Notes: a model not told the origin generated them from the letters alone. A DNA stretch of 64,000 bases from Actinokineospora xionganensis (GCF_014323725.1 NZ_JABVED010000010.1:1-64000), one strand, 5' to 3'. Shown: positions 8,552-17,929, counted from the stretch's first letter. Program-made: numbers and translations.

Positions 8552-8919
8552 CGCGTCTCGACCAGGGGCCGGGGCCTGCGGGCGTACGCACCGACGTAGG
8601 ACACCACCAACACGATCAACGCTCCGATTGCCACGGCCTGAACATAGTCCTCCGGGAAAAGGACCCCGATGATGTAGTGCTCGTTGAATCCCCCCGGCAG
8701 ATCACCGAGGCCCTGCTGTCTTCGGAAGTAGTTCTCGACCGCCGTCAGCGGGCAGGTGACCGGCAGGATGTTGACGATCACGCCCCAGGCGGCGAAGAAG
8801 ACGTGGACGCGGATGGAGTTGGGCCAGTGCCAAGCCAGGAAGCCGCCGAGGCCGATGTAGAGAAGCGCGAGGAAATGCACAACCATCGTCGCCGCGGCGA
8901 GAACACCGGCCATGCGCAT
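8548..8919 (-). CDS. DUF2784 family membrane protein
   Basis: The 123-aa protein has about four hydrophobic helices (roughly residues 5-28, 38-58, and 95-115 with a shorter segment between). The sequence resembles DUF2784: an early HFLALLYIGLGGFLAW stretch and a CPLTAVENYFR motif with a conserved cysteine and glutamate after the third helix. The function of the family is unknown. It overlaps the methyltransferase gene by 4 bp and lies 53 bp downstream of the pyrE stop on the same strand, so the three may form one transcript starting at pyrE. Confidence 0.85.
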   Translation of the reverse strand: MRMAGVLAAATMVVHFLALLYIGLGGFLAWHWPNSIRVHVFFAAWGVIVNILPVTCPLTAVENYFRRQQGLGDLPGGFNEHYIIGVLFPEDYVQAVAIGALIVLVVSYVGAYARRPRPLVETR

Positions 8920-8972
8920 CCTCCCGACCCCAGTACCCCCACGGTACCTGCGGATCAGGAGGACGCGCCTGG

Positions 8973-9536
8973 TCAGAGGCCTAGATCGGCAAGATCGAGC
9001 AGCGACCGGTACGGGAGACCCCTGGCCTCGATCGCTTCGCGGGCCTCGGTGCCCCGATCGACGACGGTGGCGACGCCGATGACGATCGCGCCCGCCTCCT
9101 CCAGGGCGTCGACGGCGGTCAGCACGCTGCCCCCGGTGGTGGAGGTGTCCTCGACCGCCAGGACCCGCTGGCCCGCGACCTCGATGCCCTCGATGCGGCG
9201 CTGCATGCCGTGTTCCTTCAGCGCCTTGCGCACGACGAAGGCGTCGAGGACCTCACCGGCGTTGGCGGCGGCGTGCATCATCGCGATGGCCACCGGGTCG
9301 GCGCCCAGGGTGAGGCCGCCCGCGGCGACGTAGTCCCAGTCGGCGGTGGCCTGCCGGAGCAGTCGGCCGATCAGGGGGGCGGCGGCGTGGTGGAGGGTGG
9401 CCCGGCGCAGGTCGACGTAGTAGTCGGCTTCCTTGCCGGACGCCAGGGTCACGCGCCCATGGACAACAGCCAGTTCGGTGACGAGACGGGCCAATTCGCG
9501 CTTGGCGGTCAGGTCGACACTCGGAGCGGTTCGCAC
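8973..9536 (-). CDS. pyrE: Orotate phosphoribosyltransferase
   Basis: The 187-aa enzyme converts orotate and PRPP to orotidine 5'-phosphate in de novo pyrimidine synthesis. The PRPP loop is VLAVEDTSTTGGS (residues ~119-131). The substrate region LASGKEADYYVDLR (~31-44) is the usual OPRTase motif. The start is GTG. Length and motifs are complete. Upstream on the same strand is a scramblase-like gene ending 23 bp before it. Pyrimidine supply also links to dcd at 33.5 kb, though the two are not in one operon. Confidence 0.96.
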   Translation of the reverse strand: MRTAPSVDLTAKRELARLVTELAVVHGRVTLASGKEADYYVDLRRATLHHAAAPLIGRLLRQATADWDYVAAGGLTLGADPVAIAMMHAAANAGEVLDAFVVRKALKEHGMQRRIEGIEVAGQRVLAVEDTSTTGGSVLTAVDALEEAGAIVIGVATVVDRGTEAREAIEARGLPYRSLLDLADLGL

Positions 9537-9559
9537 AGGTCGTCAGTCTCTCACGTGGC

Positions 9560-10378
9560 TCAGCCCAGGCCCCGGCTGTCCTGCTTCAACGCCGTGTCGA
9601 CGGTGAGCGCGGACGCCACGACCATGCTGATCAGGGGGTCTTGGAGCGGGCGGTGGATCTGCAGGACGTAGTTGTCGGCGTTGGTGAACAGGGTCTTGGC
9701 GAAACCTTCGAACGTCTTGGTGATTCGCGCGACCTCGGCGCCGGAGTGGTCGAGCACGGCGAAGTTCCACGCCCGCCAGTTCTCGGCCTGGATGCCGCCG
9801 ATCGACTGGCCGTTGACCATGAACGAGAACCGGATCTTGCCGAAGACGTTGTCCTGGACGATCTCGCCGACCGGCTGCCCGTTGGGCCGTTCGACGATCA
9901 TCCGCGACTTGAACACCTTGCGCGGCCGGGTCAGCGCCAGCACCGGCTGGTGGTTGGCGTCGCGGACCTCGAAGCGGTGGGTGAAGAACTGGTCGTACTC
10001 GCCGAGGAACCGGACGACCTTCTTCAGCGCGCTCTGCCCGACCTGCGCGACGAACCCGACCGGGCGCCCGTGCTGGTCGAAGACCGAGTACTCGGACGCC
10101 ATCTCGATCAGCTTGACCTTCTGGTTCACCACCAGCACCGGCTCGGTGAACAGCGTCCCGCCGCCCTGCCCGGTCTGGCCGACCCCGGCCTTGCGCTGCT
10201 GCTCCTTGATCCGGTTCGGGTCGTGGGCGCCTTCGAGCGACAGCTCCCACGCGCTAGCGTCGCTGCGCGCCTGCTGCTGGGCGGGCTGGGTCTGGGCGGT
10301 CCACTGGGTGCCGTCCCACCAGCGCAGGACGTTCGACCCAGGGTTGTCCGGGTACCAACCGGGCTGCGGGTTCGTCAT
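9560..10378 (-). CDS. DUF2510 + phospholipid scramblase-like protein
   Basis: The 272-aa protein starts with a DUF2510 module (GWYPDNPG...[10 protein letters not shown], residues 7-27), a short beta motif common at actinobacterial membrane proteins. A glutamine-rich linker follows. Residues ~85-255 form a scramblase/LURP-one-like domain: [34 protein letters not shown] and further paired beta strands ending near [16 protein letters not shown]. There is no strong transmembrane helix except a weak C-terminal hydrophobic stretch. Biochemical scrambling has not been shown for bacterial members, so the role is open. It is followed by pyrE. Confidence 0.82.
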   Translation of the reverse strand: MTNPQPGWYPDNPGSNVLRWWDGTQWTAQTQPAQQQARSDASAWELSLEGAHDPNRIKEQQRKAGVGQTGQGGGTLFTEPVLVVNQKVKLIEMASEYSVFDQHGRPVGFVAQVGQSALKKVVRFLGEYDQFFTHRFEVRDANHQPVLALTRPRKVFKSRMIVERPNGQPVGEIVQDNVFGKIRFSFMVNGQSIGGIQAENWRAWNFAVLDHSGAEVARITKTFEGFAKTLFTNADNYVLQIHRPLQDPLISMVVASALTVDTALKQDSRGLG

Positions 10379-10392
10379 GGCCTGAGCCTAGG

Positions 10393-10550
10393 TCCTGTCC
10401 GGCGAGTCCGGTGCGCGGGATTCGTGATCCGGGTGGTTCCTGGGCGCGCCGGCGTGCAGCCGCTCGTGCCGGGTTGTACTTGGGCTTCGCGCCGGTGCGG
10501 CCAGGGGCCGCCCGGGCGCGGATAGCGCGTGCCGGACTGGCCGGACAGGA
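10393..10550 (+). repeat. 158-bp near-perfect palindrome (long hairpin)
   Basis: Arms 10393-10461 and 10483-10550 are reverse complements along about 68 positions, with a 21-nt loop. By hand I count about 53 Watson-Crick pairs, 5 mismatches, one bulge and 10 transition-type differences. All 10 would be G-U wobbles in plus-strand RNA and none in minus-strand RNA. The ends are perfect for 11 bp (TCCTGTCCGGC). It fills almost the whole gap between two minus-strand genes. It may be a non-autonomous palindromic element or a structured RNA; no coding capacity is visible. Confidence 0.75.
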
Positions 10551-10551
10551 A

Positions 10552-11331
10552 CTAGCCGCGGCGGCGTCCCTTGGCGGCGCGCTTCTGCAGGACGCGCAGC
10601 AAGCCACGTGGCATGATCTTGGCGACGCCGATCAGCGCCTTGTACTGCAGTCCGGGGATGGACCTCGACCGTCCGGACGCCAAGTCGTCGAGGCATTCGG
10701 CGGCGACCCGGTCGGCGTCGAGCCAGAGGAACTCCGGGATGGCCGAGACGTCCTCGCCGACCCGCTGGTGGAACTCGGTGTGGGTGAAGCCAGGGCACAG
10801 CGCGACGACCCGGACGCCGGTGCCCGCCAGCGACGAGGACAGCCCCTCGGACAGCGCGGTCACGTATGCCTTCGTCGCCGCGTAGGCCGGGCCGGTGAAC
10901 GGGAAGAACCCGGCGACGCTGGACACGTTGATCACGCCGCCGCGCCCGCGCGTGATCATGCCGGGCACCGCCGCGTGGGTGAGCCGCATGACCGTGGTGA
11001 CGTTGACGTCGAGTTGCGACTGCAGGGCGTCGGTCTCGGCCTCGGCGAACGGGGTGGCGGTACCGAAGCCTGCGTTGTTGACCAGCAGGTCGATCGGCCG
11101 GGACTCGTCGGCGAGCCGCTCTTCGACCCGCTTGCGCGCGCGTGTGGTGGCCAGGTCCGCGGTCATGACCTGGGCTTGGATGCCGTGCGCGGCGGTCAGC
11201 TCGGCCGCCGTCGCCTTGAGGCGCTCGGTGTTGCGGGCCACGAGCACCAGGTCGTAGCCGGCCTTGGCGAGGTTTCGGGCGAATGCGGCGCCGATGCCCG
11301 CGGTGGCACCGGTGATGAGCGCGGTAGGCAT
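10552..11331 (-). CDS. SDR family oxidoreductase
   Basis: The 259-aa short-chain dehydrogenase of the DltE/YqjQ-like subgroup has the cofactor site TGATAGIG (residues 7-14), NNAG near 90, a VSSVAG serine and a YAATK catalytic pair around residue 155. The C-terminal ~50 residues are basic and end [10 protein letters not shown]. This extension resembles membrane-surface-associated SDRs annotated near lipid metabolism genes. The substrate is unknown. The stop codon lies 2 bp beyond the 158-bp palindrome. The upstream neighbour on the same strand is a membrane-anchored hypothetical gene, 45 bp away. Confidence 0.9.
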   Translation of the reverse strand: MPTALITGATAGIGAAFARNLAKAGYDLVLVARNTERLKATAAELTAAHGIQAQVMTADLATTRARKRVEERLADESRPIDLLVNNAGFGTATPFAEAETDALQSQLDVNVTTVMRLTHAAVPGMITRGRGGVINVSSVAGFFPFTGPAYAATKAYVTALSEGLSSSLAGTGVRVVALCPGFTHTEFHQRVGEDVSAIPEFLWLDADRVAAECLDDLASGRSRSIPGLQYKALIGVAKIMPRGLLRVLQKRAAKGRRRG

Positions 11332-11376
11332 GCGATCAACCTACTGGGTGGTAATGGTGATGTGGGAGGTCCGTTT

Positions 11377-12090
11377 TCAGCTGTTGTCGTCGATCTGGCG
11401 GACGCTGTGCAGTCCGGGCGCCGACTCGGCCTCGGCGTCGAACGGGTCGACGACGTCGGCGATCTCGCCGATGCCGCGCAGCAGCCGCTCCAGCCGCGAC
11501 GGACTGGAGTTGGGCGCGGCGGCGGCCAGGACCCAGCCGTTCTCGATCCAGGCGACGGCGATGTCCGGCCCGATCTCCTCGGTGGCGTCGACCAGGTCCG
11601 GGGTGATCAGCGCGCGGGCGCCCGCGATGTCGGAGACGAAGGCGTAGCGCTGGCCGACCGGGCCGAGCAGTTCCGGCATGTGCTCACGCTGGAACGGGGT
11701 GCTCGGGATCCACAGCTCGACCACGACCGGGTGCACCCGACGGCACTGGACGGCGGCGATGACCGTGTTGACCCGGCCGCCCATCTCCAGGTCGAAGACG
11801 TAGACCCGGCGCCTGCCGTCGGCGGTGAACGTCGAGCCGGTGACGACGTCGCGGGCCACGCCGTCGCCGTAGTAGGCGATGGCGCCGCCACTCCACTTGC
11901 TCGGCAGGACGTGGTCGGTCTCGGCGAACTGCCAGCCGCGCAAGGCCGCCCAACGGCGTCGCTCACGGTTTCTCGATGTGAGACGAGCGCGATCGCGCAG
12001 CAAGAAAAGGCCGCCCGCGACGAACGCGACCGCGGCGATGACGAACCAGACCCACGCGGGTATGCCCACGACTCGCAGCGTAGTCGTCAT
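11377..12090 (-). CDS. Membrane-anchored hypothetical protein (237 aa)
   Basis: One N-terminal transmembrane helix (residues ~9-31) is followed by a basic stretch and a soluble domain of about 190 residues with alternating beta strands (RRVYVFDLEMGG, VVVELWIPSTPF). I recognise no named domain, though similar single-helix proteins of this size are common in actinobacteria. The soluble domain should face the cytoplasm or the outside depending on helix orientation; the positive residues after the helix favour a cytoplasmic domain. It lies between the PucR-type regulator and the SDR gene, all on the minus strand. Confidence 0.75.
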   Translation of the reverse strand: MTTTLRVVGIPAWVWFVIAAVAFVAGGLFLLRDRARLTSRNRERRRWAALRGWQFAETDHVLPSKWSGGAIAYYGDGVARDVVTGSTFTADGRRRVYVFDLEMGGRVNTVIAAVQCRRVHPVVVELWIPSTPFQREHMPELLGPVGQRYAFVSDIAGARALITPDLVDATEEIGPDIAVAWIENGWVLAAAAPNSSPSRLERLLRGIGEIADVVDPFDAEAESAPGLHSVRQIDDNS

Positions 12091-12128
12091 GCGCCGCGGT
12101 TCAAGATCACGGGTGGCGTGGCTTCCGA

Positions 12129-13364
12129 TTATCCGCGAACAGTGGTGGCGTCGAGGGCCGAGAGGGCCGCGCGGATGGACAGCAGGTCCTCGTGCCGGGC
12201 GACCTGCAGACCGGTCAGGGTGGCGATCTTGCGCAGCCGGTAGTCGACGGTGTTGGGGTGAACCCGCAGCGTGGTGGCGGTCTGGCGGCGGTTGAGGCCG
12301 GAGTCGAGGAAGACCCGCAGGGTCGGCAGGAGGTCCGGCCTGTCCGCGACGGGCGCGAGCAGCGACGCGAGGTGGTCGCGAGCCGGGCTGGGCCGGGTGA
12401 GCTGGTATTCGAGGAGCAGATCGGCGAGTCGGTAGACCCCCACGGGCTTCGCGTAGATGAGGGCGACGTCGCGGAGCTCACCCGCGAGCCGGGCCGCGGC
12501 GGGCACGCCGGCGGGCTCCGCGGCGACCGCTCCCGCCACGACGGGCGCGCCCGCGACCTTGCTCAGCGCGGTGGCGAGCACGTCGAGCGACGCCCAGTCC
12601 TCCTTGGAGACCGAGGCGGACGGAAGGTGGTGCGGGATGAGGACCAGCCCGCCGTCGGTCGACAGCATCGACAGCACGGGCTCGCGGGACCGCCGGTCGA
12701 GTTCCGTGCGGAGTCTGCGCAGCTTGCGGCGGCCCGCGATGCCGGGGTCGACACCCGCGACGGTCTCGTCGGGATGCTTGCCGATCGACAGGCTGATCAC
12801 GAAGTAGCTCTCGGCCAGCCGGGCGCCCGGGATGTCGGCCGACTGCCCGCCCGCGAGCAGAGTCGCCAGCAGCGTCTGCCGCGCGCCGTGCTCGTCGCCG
12901 AACATCGACTGGCGCTCGCTGAGGTAGCCGGCGGCGACCGCGCCGGTGGTCAGGCGCAGGAAGTCGGACAGCAGCCGGTGCGCCTCTAACACCGACCGCA
13001 GGTCGTCCGGCTGGACCTCCGGCTCGACGAAGTCGAAGCAGGCCTGGGCGCCGACGTGGTACGCGCCGATCACGGCGTCGATCGGGAGGCCTTCCTCGGC
13101 GCGGCGAGCCGCCGACTCGCGCACGATCGCCAGGTCCACGGGCTCGGGCAGGGTCCCGGTGCGCAGGACTTCAAGGAACGTGCGGACCGCCTGCTCGATG
13201 ATCCGGGCGATGTCACCGGACAGCTCCTCCGCGGGCAGTTGGTTGTAAACGTCGAGCCCGTCGACCAGCCGCTTGATCACAAAGGCGGTCAGTTCGGGCA
13301 GCTGCGAACTCAGCCGCAAGTGCAGGGGCATGCCACCGAAGACGATTCGGTTGTGATCGGTCAC
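12129..13364 (-). CDS. PucR/CdaR family transcriptional regulator
   Basis: The 411-aa regulator has a long N-terminal sensory half, a degenerate GGDEF-like middle, and a C-terminal PucR-type helix-turn-helix: RQTATTLRVHPNTVDYRLRKI (residues ~365-385). The start is GTG 13364 because GGAGG lies six bases before it; a longer frame to 13427 has no such site. A perfect-arm palindrome covers the start codon, which suggests autorepression. It diverges from two secreted SGNH hydrolase genes and may regulate them. Effectors of this family are varied small metabolites, so the signal is unknown. Confidence 0.88.
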   Translation of the reverse strand: MTDHNRIVFGGMPLHLRLSSQLPELTAFVIKRLVDGLDVYNQLPAEELSGDIARIIEQAVRTFLEVLRTGTLPEPVDLAIVRESAARRAEEGLPIDAVIGAYHVGAQACFDFVEPEVQPDDLRSVLEAHRLLSDFLRLTTGAVAAGYLSERQSMFGDEHGARQTLLATLLAGGQSADIPGARLAESYFVISLSIGKHPDETVAGVDPGIAGRRKLRRLRTELDRRSREPVLSMLSTDGGLVLIPHHLPSASVSKEDWASLDVLATALSKVAGAPVVAGAVAAEPAGVPAAARLAGELRDVALIYAKPVGVYRLADLLLEYQLTRPSPARDHLASLLAPVADRPDLLPTLRVFLDSGLNRRQTATTLRVHPNTVDYRLRKIATLTGLQVARHEDLLSIRAALSALDATTVRG

Positions 13365-13366
13365 AA
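13351..13366. promoter_or_regulatory. Palindrome over the PucR start codon
   Basis: TTGTGATCGGTCACAA has perfect 6-bp arms and a 4-bp centre, and it contains the GTG start codon of the PucR-type gene (13362-13364). A protein bound here would block initiation. The TGTGA/TCACA halves resemble Crp half-sites, but the spacer is 4 bp, not 6, so a Crp site is not claimed. Confidence 0.45.
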
Positions 13367-13439
13367 GTTTCCTCCGAAACTTTGGGCCAATCTCCCAGCG
13401 CCCACCAGGGATTGTGTCCTCCACCATGTGACCAGCAGA

Positions 13440-13453
13440 TTACTCGCTAGTAA
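13440..13453. promoter_or_regulatory. TTACY-N4-AGTAR operator (copy 1)
   Basis: TTACTCGCTAGTAA is a 5+4+5 palindrome 19 bp before the SGNH hydrolase start. The same pattern occurs upstream of the EtfD-like gene (27563) and twice upstream of the FadE5-like gene (39131, 39155), so it is probably a dimeric repressor site of a shared regulon. Confidence 0.6.
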
Positions 13454-13471
13454 CACAGAATGGAGCACCCA

Positions 13472-14323
13472 ATGTTGGTGCGACGGCTCAGCCTGGCGCT
13501 GGCGGTCACCGCCGCCACCCTCACCGTGGGCATGCCCGCGATGGCTGACGACACGATCGACTACGTCGCCCTCGGCGACTCGGCGGCCGCTGGACCGCTC
13601 ATCCCGAACCAGGACCTCAACCTCGCCTGCCTGCGTTCGAACAACAACTACCCGGCAGTGGCCGCCAAGGCCTTGGGCGCCCGGCTGACCGACGTGTCGT
13701 GCTCCGGGGCGAAGATCACCGACTTCACCGGCCGCCAGTTCGGCTTCCTCCCGCCGCAGTACGACGCCCTGAACGCGGGCACCGACCTGGTCACGCTCAC
13801 CATCGGCGGCAACGACATCGGCCTGGTCCAGGCCGCGCTCGGCTGCGTCAACCTGTTCCCGGAGCCGTTCGGCTTCTCGTGCGCCGACCGGCTGAACGCC
13901 GGAGGCAAGGACTCGCTGGGCACGGCCATCGCCGCGTGGGCGCCGCGGTTCGGGCAGGCGCTCGACGCGATCAAGGCCAAGGCGCCGAAGGCGAAGATCG
14001 TCGTCGCCGGCTACGGGACCTACATCAAGCGTGACGGCTGCTACCCGGTCCAGCCGATCTGGGCTCGCGACGCCAACTACATCCAGGCGTCGGTCGACAA
14101 GCTCAGCGCCGCCCTTCGCGACCAGGCCCGTTCGCGCGGCGCGACCTTCGTCGACCTCGCGGCCGTCTCCTCGGGCCACGACACCTGCGCGGCGCCGTCG
14201 AAGCGCTACCTCGAAGGCCTGATCCCGACCACGGCCGCCGCGCCGCTGCACCCGAACGCCCAGGGCATGGCCGCCTTCGGCGCCGCCATCGCCAGCGCCG
14301 TCAAGAACCCTGCAATCCAGTAG
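13472..14323 (+). CDS. Secreted SGNH/GDSL hydrolase, copy A
   Basis: The 283-aa secreted esterase/lipase-like protein has a signal peptide at residues ~1-25 (MLVRRLSLALAVTAATLTV...AMA). The block I serine is S37 in GDSAAAG, which departs from the GDSYSSG of its neighbour. Block II is SCSGAK, block III TIGGNDIG, and block V has the histidine in PLHPNAQGMAAFG. Several cysteines could form disulphides. The ATG at 13472 is preferred over 13460 because GGAG lies six bases upstream. It should cleave ester bonds of extracellular lipids or cell-wall esters. It is in tandem with a second SGNH gene and preceded by a TTACY-type operator. Confidence 0.9.
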   Translation: MLVRRLSLALAVTAATLTVGMPAMADDTIDYVALGDSAAAGPLIPNQDLNLACLRSNNNYPAVAAKALGARLTDVSCSGAKITDFTGRQFGFLPPQYDALNAGTDLVTLTIGGNDIGLVQAALGCVNLFPEPFGFSCADRLNAGGKDSLGTAIAAWAPRFGQALDAIKAKAPKAKIVVAGYGTYIKRDGCYPVQPIWARDANYIQASVDKLSAALRDQARSRGATFVDLAAVSSGHDTCAAPSKRYLEGLIPTTAAAPLHPNAQGMAAFGAAIASAVKNPAIQ

Positions 14324-14333
14324 GAGGTATCGG

Positions 14334-15122
14334 ATGTTCGGAAGAGTGTCGGCAATCGTCGTCGCGGCGACCGCGGCGGTGGCACTGGCGCCGAACGCGT
14401 CGGCGGCCGAGGTGGACGAGTACGTCGCCCTGGGTGATTCGTACTCGTCGGGCAACGGCACGTACGCCGCGAATCTCGACCCGTTCTGCTACAAGAGCAC
14501 CTACGCGTACCCGTATCTGGTGTCCAAGGCGCGCCCCGACACGCGGCTGAACTTCCAGGCGTGCCAGGGCGCGAAGACCGACAACATCATCAACGGTCAG
14601 AACCGGGCGCTGACAGCGAGCACGGACCTCGTGTCGATCACGATCGGCGGAAACGACATCGGATTCGGCGACCTGATCTTCGGCTGCGCGGGCAACAACA
14701 GCACCAACTGCCAGGGCACGGTCGACGAGGCCAACCGCAAGATCCGGGAGGAACTGCCCGCCAAGCTCGACCGGACCTACGCCACCATCCGCGTGGGCGC
14801 GCCGAACGCCCGGGTCGTCGTCCTCGGCTACGGCCGCTTCGCCGGGTCGAACCTCTCGTGCGCGGCGGCGAACGGGATCACCGCCGACGAAGCGGTGCTG
14901 CTCAACGGAGTCGCGGACAACCTCGACGCGGCCATCGCGGGCCGGGTCGCGGCGGCGGGCTTCACGTACAAGAGCTCCATCGCCCGGTTCACCGGACACG
15001 ACGTCTGCGCGGCCGACCCGTACCTCAACGGGAAGAGCTGGAGCGTGGCCGACATGTACCACCCGACCCGCAGCGGCCACGCCAACGGCTTGGCATACCT
15101 GCTGCGCGAGGTGATCGGCTGA
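14334..15122 (+). CDS. Secreted SGNH/GDSL hydrolase, copy B
   Basis: The 262-aa paralogue of the preceding gene has a signal peptide at residues ~1-24 ending ASA. Its motifs are canonical: GDSYSSGNG with S36, CQGAKTDNI, TIGGNDIGF and a C-terminal YHPTRSGHANG carrying the catalytic His. This is the SEST/streptomycete-type extracellular lipase family. AGGAGGT directly after the upstream stop codon serves as its ribosome site, so the two genes are translated as a tandem pair. A strong hairpin terminator follows immediately. The pair probably arose by duplication, with copy B retaining the more standard active site. Confidence 0.92.
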   Translation: MFGRVSAIVVAATAAVALAPNASAAEVDEYVALGDSYSSGNGTYAANLDPFCYKSTYAYPYLVSKARPDTRLNFQACQGAKTDNIINGQNRALTASTDLVSITIGGNDIGFGDLIFGCAGNNSTNCQGTVDEANRKIREELPAKLDRTYATIRVGAPNARVVVLGYGRFAGSNLSCAAANGITADEAVLLNGVADNLDAAIAGRVAAAGFTYKSSIARFTGHDVCAADPYLNGKSWSVADMYHPTRSGHANGLAYLLREVIG

Positions 15123-15157
15123 CGATGAAGGGCCGCCTGAGGGGCGGCCCTTCATCG
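15123..15157. terminator. Bidirectional intrinsic terminator
   Basis: A perfect 15-bp inverted repeat (15123-15137 with 15143-15157, 5-nt loop) lies between the convergent ends of the SGNH gene and clpB. There is no long T-run, as usual for high-GC actinobacterial terminators. It could serve both strands. Confidence 0.8.
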
Positions 15158-15162
15158 TGTCG

Positions 15163-17763
15163 TCAGTCGGCGCGGCCGACCGTGAGCGCGGTGTTGTCCT
15201 CGGCGATGTCGACCTTGACCGTGTCGCCGTCGCGGATGTCGCCGGACAGCAGCGCCTTCGCCAACTGGTCGCCGATAGCCGAGGACACCAGCCTGCGCAG
15301 CGGGCGGGCGCCGTAGACGGGGTCGAAACCGTTGAGGGCCAACCACTCCCGGGCCATGGGCGTGACGTCCAGGCTCAGCCTGCGCTGCGCGAGGCGGCGG
15401 CCCAGTTTCGCGACCTGGATGTCGACGATCGACGTCAGCTCCTCGGTGGCCAGCGAGTGGAACACGACCACGTCGTCGAGCCGGTTGAGGAACTCCGGCT
15501 TGAAGTGCCGCTGCACCACGGTCATCACCGCGTCCTTGCGGTGCAACTCGTCGAGGTTGGCGTCGGCGATGATCTGCGAGCCGAGGTTCGACGTCAGCAC
15601 CAGGATCGTGTTGCGGAAGTCGACCGTGCGGCCCTGGCCGTCGGTGAGCCTGCCGTCGTCGAGGACCTGTAGGAGCACGTCGAAGACGTCCGGGTGGGCC
15701 TTCTCCACCTCGTCGAGCAGCACGACGCTGTACGGCCTGCGGCGGACCGACTCGGTGAGCTGGCCGCCCTGGTCGTAGCCGACGTAGCCGGGGGGCGCGC
15801 CGACCAGGCGGGCCACCGAGTGCTTCTCGGAGTACTCGCTCATGTCGATGCGGATCATCGCCCGCTCGTCGTCGAACAGGAACTCCGCGAGCGCCTTCGC
15901 CAGCTCCGTCTTGCCGACGCCGGTGGGCCCGAGGAACAGGAACGAGCCGGTCGGGCGGTCCGGGTCGGACACGCCCGCGCGGGCGCGGCGGACCGAGTCG
16001 GAGACAGCGCGCACGGCCTCGGCCTGGCCGACGACCCGCGAGGCGAGCGCGTCCTCCATGCGCAGCAGCTTGTGCGTCTCGCCTTCGAGCATCCGGCCCG
16101 CCGGGATGCCGGTCCAGGCGGAGACGACCTCGGCGACGTCGTCGGGGCCGACCTCCTCCTTGAGCATGACCTGCTCGCCGGGAGTCCCCGTGGCCGCTGA
16201 GTTCTCCATGGCGGCGTCGAGTTCCTTCTCCAGCGTGGGAATCCGGCCGTAGCGCAGCTCGGCGGCCCGGCCGAGATCGCCGTCGCGCTCGGCGCGCTCG
16301 GACTCGCCGCGCAGCGACTCCAACTGCTCCTTCAGCTCGCGGACACGGTCCAGCGAGCCCTTCTCGTTCTGCCAGCGGGCGGTCAGGCCAGCCAGGTCCT
16401 CGCGCTTCTCGGCCAGCTCGGCCCGCAGCGCGGCGAGCCGCTCACGGGAGGCAGCATCGTCCTCTTTGGACAGTGCCATCTCCTCGATCTCCAACCGGCG
16501 GACCGCGCGCTCGACGCCGTCGATCTCCACCGGGCGCGAGTCGATCTCCATGCGCAGCCGCGACGCGGCCTCGTCGACGAGGTCGATCGCCTTGTCCGGC
16601 AGGAACCGGGCCGTGATGTAGCGATCGGACAGGGTGGCGGCGGCGACCAGGGCCGTGTCGGTGATGCGGACACCGTGGTGGACCTCGTAGCGCTCCTTGA
16701 GGCCGCGCAGGATGCCGATCGTGTCCTCGACCGACGGCTCACCGACGAGGACCTGCTGGAACCTGCGCTCCAGCGCCGGGTCCTTCTCGATGTGCTGGCG
16801 GTACTCGTCGAGCGTGGTCGCGCCGACCATGCGCAGCTCGCCGCGGGCGAGCATCGGCTTGATCATGTTGCCCGCGTCCATCGCGCCCTCGCCGGTCGCG
16901 CCCGCACCGACGATGGTGTGCAGCTCGTCGATGAAGGTGATCACCTGGCCCGCGGAGTCGGTGATCTCCTTGAGGACAGCCTTGAGCCGCTCCTCGAACT
17001 CGCCGCGGAACTTCGCGCCCGCGACCATCGAGCCGAGGTCTAGGCCGACCACCCGCTTGCCGCGCAGCGACTCCGGCACGTCGCCCGCGATGATCCGCTG
17101 GGCCAGGCCCTCGACGATCGCGGTCTTGCCGACGCCGGGCTCGCCGATGAGCACCGGGTTGTTCTTGGTGCGCCGGGAAAGCACCTGCACGACCCGGCGG
17201 ATCTCGGCGTCGCGGCCGATCACCGGGTCGAGCTCACCCTTGCGGGCGCGCTCGGTCAGGTCGAGGCCGTACTTCTCCAGCGCCTGGTAGGTGCCCTCCG
17301 GGTCGGGGCTCGACACTCGCGCGGAGCCGCGCACCTTGGCGAAGGCCTCGCGCAGCGCGTCGGCGGTGGCACCGTGGCGCTTGAGGACCTCGGCGACGTC
17401 GCCGCCCTGGGCCGCGAGCCCGACCAGCAGGTGCTCGGTGGAGACGTACTCGTCGCCCATCTCGGTGGCGAGCTTCTGCGCGTGGGTGATCGCCCGCAGC
17501 GCCTGCTGCGCGAGCTGCGGGGAGGACACGGTCGCGCCCGTCGCCGAAGGAAGGGCCCGGTGCAGCGGCTCCAGCTCCTTGCGGACGGTCTGCGGATCAG
17601 CTCCGACGGCGGTGAGCAGCGGGGCGGTGAGCCCGTCGCTCTGCGCTAGCAGCGCGCTGAGTAGGTGCACCGGGCGGATGTCGGGGTTGCCCGCTGTCGA
17701 GGCGCCCTGGGCCGCGGCGGAGATCGCCTGTTGGGTCTTGGTCGTCGGGTTGAACGCGTCCAT
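15163..17763 (-). CDS. clpB: ATP-dependent disaggregase ClpB
   Basis: The 866-aa hexameric Hsp100 chaperone resolubilises protein aggregates with DnaK/DnaJ/GrpE. Domains in order: Clp N-domain (1-~145), AAA-1 with Walker A GEPGVGKT (~200), a coiled-coil middle domain (~400-530, with the LARRWQ-like region that touches DnaK), AAA-2 with GPTGVGKT (~600) and the small C-terminal domain. The length is normal. A HAIR operator for HspR lies 52 bp upstream, so it is coregulated with the dnaK operon at 21-25 kb. In M. tuberculosis, clpB is also near this set and next to an Rv0385-like gene. Confidence 0.97.
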   Translation of the reverse strand: MDAFNPTTKTQQAISAAAQGASTAGNPDIRPVHLLSALLAQSDGLTAPLLTAVGADPQTVRKELEPLHRALPSATGATVSSPQLAQQALRAITHAQKLATEMGDEYVSTEHLLVGLAAQGGDVAEVLKRHGATADALREAFAKVRGSARVSSPDPEGTYQALEKYGLDLTERARKGELDPVIGRDAEIRRVVQVLSRRTKNNPVLIGEPGVGKTAIVEGLAQRIIAGDVPESLRGKRVVGLDLGSMVAGAKFRGEFEERLKAVLKEITDSAGQVITFIDELHTIVGAGATGEGAMDAGNMIKPMLARGELRMVGATTLDEYRQHIEKDPALERRFQQVLVGEPSVEDTIGILRGLKERYEVHHGVRITDTALVAAATLSDRYITARFLPDKAIDLVDEAASRLRMEIDSRPVEIDGVERAVRRLEIEEMALSKEDDAASRERLAALRAELAEKREDLAGLTARWQNEKGSLDRVRELKEQLESLRGESERAERDGDLGRAAELRYGRIPTLEKELDAAMENSAATGTPGEQVMLKEEVGPDDVAEVVSAWTGIPAGRMLEGETHKLLRMEDALASRVVGQAEAVRAVSDSVRRARAGVSDPDRPTGSFLFLGPTGVGKTELAKALAEFLFDDERAMIRIDMSEYSEKHSVARLVGAPPGYVGYDQGGQLTESVRRRPYSVVLLDEVEKAHPDVFDVLLQVLDDGRLTDGQGRTVDFRNTILVLTSNLGSQIIADANLDELHRKDAVMTVVQRHFKPEFLNRLDDVVVFHSLATEELTSIVDIQVAKLGRRLAQRRLSLDVTPMAREWLALNGFDPVYGARPLRRLVSSAIGDQLAKALLSGDIRDGDTVKVDIAEDNTALTVGRAD

Positions 17764-17814
17764 CTGCCACCTCGGGTCGTACTTTCGCCAGTCACCGGGT
17801 CCAACGCGCGAAAA

Positions 17815-17835
17815 CTTGAGTCAGTTCCACTCAAC
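17815..17835. promoter_or_regulatory. HAIR operator upstream of clpB
   Basis: CTTGAGT, seven bases, then ACTCAAC: this is the HspR-associated inverted repeat (consensus CTTGAGT-N7-ACTCAAG), with one mismatch. HspR bound here would repress clpB until heat shock. Confidence 0.9.
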
Positions 17836-17929
17836 CTTAGGACGTGGACCACTTCCGGTCATGCCGAAACGGCAACCGGCTTCGGCGCCGAAACGGTGAG
17901 CAGCAGGTCACCCACCCGTCGCAACGACG

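Noticed and set aside
10411-12243. Long plus-strand open frame (about 610 codons)
   Set aside because: It runs antisense to the SDR, membrane-protein and part of the PucR genes and its arginine/glycine-rich translation has no domains.
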